From positions 1 through 7,492 of the forward strand of contig CAMWUF010000042.1 of the NCBI GenBank assembly GCA_947177375.1: a stretch of DNA of 7,492 nt, written 5' to 3'. A program made the translations under genes and the position numbers. How positions within the stretch are numbered: position 1 is the stretch's first letter; each line of letters opens with the position of its first letter. Origin of the DNA: an uncultured Ruminococcus sp. Lineage in GTDB: Bacteria; Bacillota; Clostridia; Oscillospirales; Ruminococcaceae. The notes under the pieces are model-generated. The model worked only from the letters and a program-made list of their open reading frames with translations, searched no databases and was not told the DNA's origin. Positions 5,978-7,492 of the stretch are shown here, one piece after another.

Positions 5978-7458
5978 AAAAATTAAAAAAATTTTTAGCA
6001 ATCTGCATGACAGGATTAATGCTAATCTCAAGTAATCTATTAATAACTGTTTCTGGTTCTAATATGGAAAATAATGTTTCTGAATCTGATACAGAATTAG
6101 AAACTTATACAGAGGGCATTTTTACATATGCTTATGTAGACGGTGGTGTTGCATTATATGCGTGTGATACAGGAACACTTTCTGTAAATTTGCCAGACGA
6201 AACAAATGGCAGGCGTATTGTTGCAATTTCAGATGGTGCATTTTATGACTGTACCAAATTAGAATATGTCCAAATGGGCAAATATGTTAAAACAATTGGA
6301 GAATCTGCATTCCAAAACTGTACTTCTTTAAAAGCAATTGAAATTTCAGACAGTGTAGAGAGTATTGGCAGATATGCATTTGCAAGCTGTACAAGTCTGA
6401 CAGAATTAAAATTACCGAAAAATTTAACAGAAATCCCCGAAGGTTTATGCTATAGTTGTTATGGTCTGCAAAGCATGGAATTTCCAGATAATTTAAAAAT
6501 AATAGGTTCTTCAGCGTTTTATAATTGCAATTTATTTGATTATGCTGAATTGCCAGAGGGTCTGGAATCTATTGGCGATTATGCATTTGCATTTTGCTAT
6601 GCAATCACTAATGCTGAAATGCCATCTAGTGTGATTAGTATTGGTTCAGCAGCATATTATGACTGTGTGAATATTACAAAATTCACTGTTCCAAAACAAA
6701 TTGAAAATTTAGGAACATTGACATTTCTGGGCTGTTTGAGTATCACAGAATATGATGTAGAAAATGGCAATCCGACTTATACAGTAAAAGATGGTGTGCT
6801 TTACAAAGACAATGGAGAAACGTTATATGCATATCCCTGTGGAAAATCTGATACAGAATTTACTGTGCCAGAGGGTGTAGTTACAATTTATGATGCAGCA
6901 TTTTTTCATGCACCGAGTTTACAAAAAGTGAATTTTCCATCTACACTGAAATATATTGGTGCAGGTGCATTTGAATACTGTACGGAATTAACACAAATTG
7001 ATTTACCCGAAGGCGTAGAGATTTTATATGAAAATGCATTTGCAGACTGTACAGGATTAACACAGGTAAATTTACCAGAAAGTTTAAAAGGCATGGGCAA
7101 TTATGTATTTTATGCCTGTGACTCTCTGAAAGAATTAACTATCCCAAAAAATTGCAAAACAATTGGTGATTATGCATTTGGCTATACAGACGGTACGGAA
7201 AAAGACGAAAATGGCAATTATATTCCCGTGAAAATTGCAGATTTTAAAAAGCATGGAGCTGTTAATATAACAGGAATTTTATTAATTATCTTAGGCATTA
7301 TTATTTTAATTGCAATTATTATAATTTTAATAAAATTAATTCGCAAAACACAAATGACATCAGAAGAACAAGAAGAAATCAAACAAGCAGAGATAAAAGC
7401 AGAAGACGAAAAATATGTAAAAATTTTAGAAGATTTAGAAAAAAATGAAGATAAATAA
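5974..7458 (+). CDS. BspA-like LRR surface protein D, longest ectodomain, acidic helical tail
   Basis: This is the longest of the four, at 494 residues. The signal peptide is MKKLKKF plus a hydrophobic core, with cleavage probably near VSG (about 28). An acidic Ser/Glu spacer and N-terminal cap (about 48-85) precede 13 LRR_5 repeats with anchors at 90, 113, 136, 159, 182, 205, 228, 251, 310, 333, 356, 379 and 402. Every step is exactly 23 residues except the 59-residue gap at 251-310, which holds the island (KDGVLYK, AYPCGKSDT). Eight repeats precede the island, against two to four in its paralogues. The end cap is reduced: after FGYTDGTEKDENG there is only a short IADFKKHGAV before the transmembrane helix (about 432-455), and the GT-x-A-x-x-Y-type element of A and B is missing. 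The cytoplasmic tail (456-494) is the longest, starting KLIRKTQ and then rich in Glu/Lys, probably helical. It is the last gene of the operon, with TAA followed by a second in-frame TAA and then the terminator. The function is unknown. Confidence 0.9.
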   Translation: MKKLKKFLAICMTGLMLISSNLLITVSGSNMENNVSESDTELETYTEGIFTYAYVDGGVALYACDTGTLSVNLPDETNGRRIVAISDGAFYDCTKLEYVQMGKYVKTIGESAFQNCTSLKAIEISDSVESIGRYAFASCTSLTELKLPKNLTEIPEGLCYSCYGLQSMEFPDNLKIIGSSAFYNCNLFDYAELPEGLESIGDYAFAFCYAITNAEMPSSVISIGSAAYYDCVNITKFTVPKQIENLGTLTFLGCLSITEYDVENGNPTYTVKDGVLYKDNGETLYAYPCGKSDTEFTVPEGVVTIYDAAFFHAPSLQKVNFPSTLKYIGAGAFEYCTELTQIDLPEGVEILYENAFADCTGLTQVNLPESLKGMGNYVFYACDSLKELTIPKNCKTIGDYAFGYTDGTEKDENGNYIPVKIADFKKHGAVNITGILLIILGIIILIAIIIILIKLIRKTQMTSEEQEEIKQAEIKAEDEKYVKILEDLEKNEDK

Positions 7459-7459
7459 T

Positions 7460-7492
7460 AAAAACCCCCTGAAAACAGGGGGATTTTTATTT
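7460..7492 (+). terminator. Intrinsic terminator at the end of the operon
   Basis: A perfect 7-bp stem, CCCCCTG (7465-7471) with CAGGGGG (7476-7482), has an AAAA loop and a T-rich tail (7484-7492). The A-run before the stem (7460-7464) extends pairing with the T-tail and may allow termination of a gene converging from the right. It lies 6 nt past the stop of gene D. Confidence 0.93.

Noticed and set aside
2309..7458. Cell-wall sorting (LPXTG), lipoprotein or dockerin anchoring of the LRR proteins.
   Set aside because: No LPXTG, lipobox or dockerin calcium-binding repeats are visible. Each protein ends in a hydrophobic helix plus a cytoplasmic tail; the cysteines in the signal peptides of A and C lack a lipobox context.
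1..7492. CRISPR arrays, insertion sequences, tRNA or rRNA genes, att sites.
   Set aside because: None seen. The only repeats are the protein-level LRR units, which are diverged in DNA.

Overview
The window is AT-rich DNA, all coding on the + strand, and it looks like an anaerobic gut or rumen Firmicute of class Clostridia. A Ruminococcus-like (Oscillospiraceae) relative is my best guess. The basis is the codon usage, the style of the XRE regulator, the GGAGG ribosome binding sites, and the BspA-type leucine-rich-repeat (LRR_5) proteins that are abundant in that group. This placement is an inference; there is no rRNA or other decisive marker in the window.

Layout: (1) Positions 1-302 hold the 3' part of an XRE/Cro-type DNA-binding protein cut by the window edge. 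It ends in a probable intrinsic terminator that overlaps its stop codon. (2) A short spacer (303-465) carries a near-consensus sigma-A promoter (TTGCAT, 17 bp, TATAAT with an extended -10). (3) glmS (466-2295) encodes the complete 609-residue glutamine:fructose-6-phosphate amidotransferase. Its start is set by the catalytic cysteine, not by the upstream in-frame TTG. (4) Four consecutive genes (2309-7458), here called A, B, C and D, each encode a protein with a signal peptide, a BspA-like LRR ectodomain, one C-terminal transmembrane helix and a cytoplasmic tail. (5) A strong terminator (about 7460-7492) closes the unit.

The junctions are glmS/A gap 13 nt, A/B overlap 14 nt, B/C gap 20 nt and C/D overlap 4 nt, with no internal terminator or promoter seen. 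The five genes therefore read as one transcript of about 7 kb from one promoter. This couples the first committed step of amino-sugar (UDP-GlcNAc, peptidoglycan) synthesis to a set of four paralogous membrane-anchored surface proteins.

The four LRR proteins share one plan. Repeats are counted by the AF-x-x-C phenylalanine and run at 23 residues. They are interrupted once by a conserved beta-hairpin-like island (DGVL-type motif then YP) that always leaves exactly 59 residues between flanking anchor phenylalanines. After the island there are 6, 6, 6 and 5 repeats; before it there are 2, 4, 3 and 8. Repeat number thus varies almost only on the N-terminal, membrane-distal side. Proteins A and D have acidic cytoplasmic tails, while B and C have short basic ones. 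The function of this set is unknown; adhesion, or a cell-envelope sensing or assembly role, is possible. The glmS linkage together with the shared architecture is the most interesting feature of the window.
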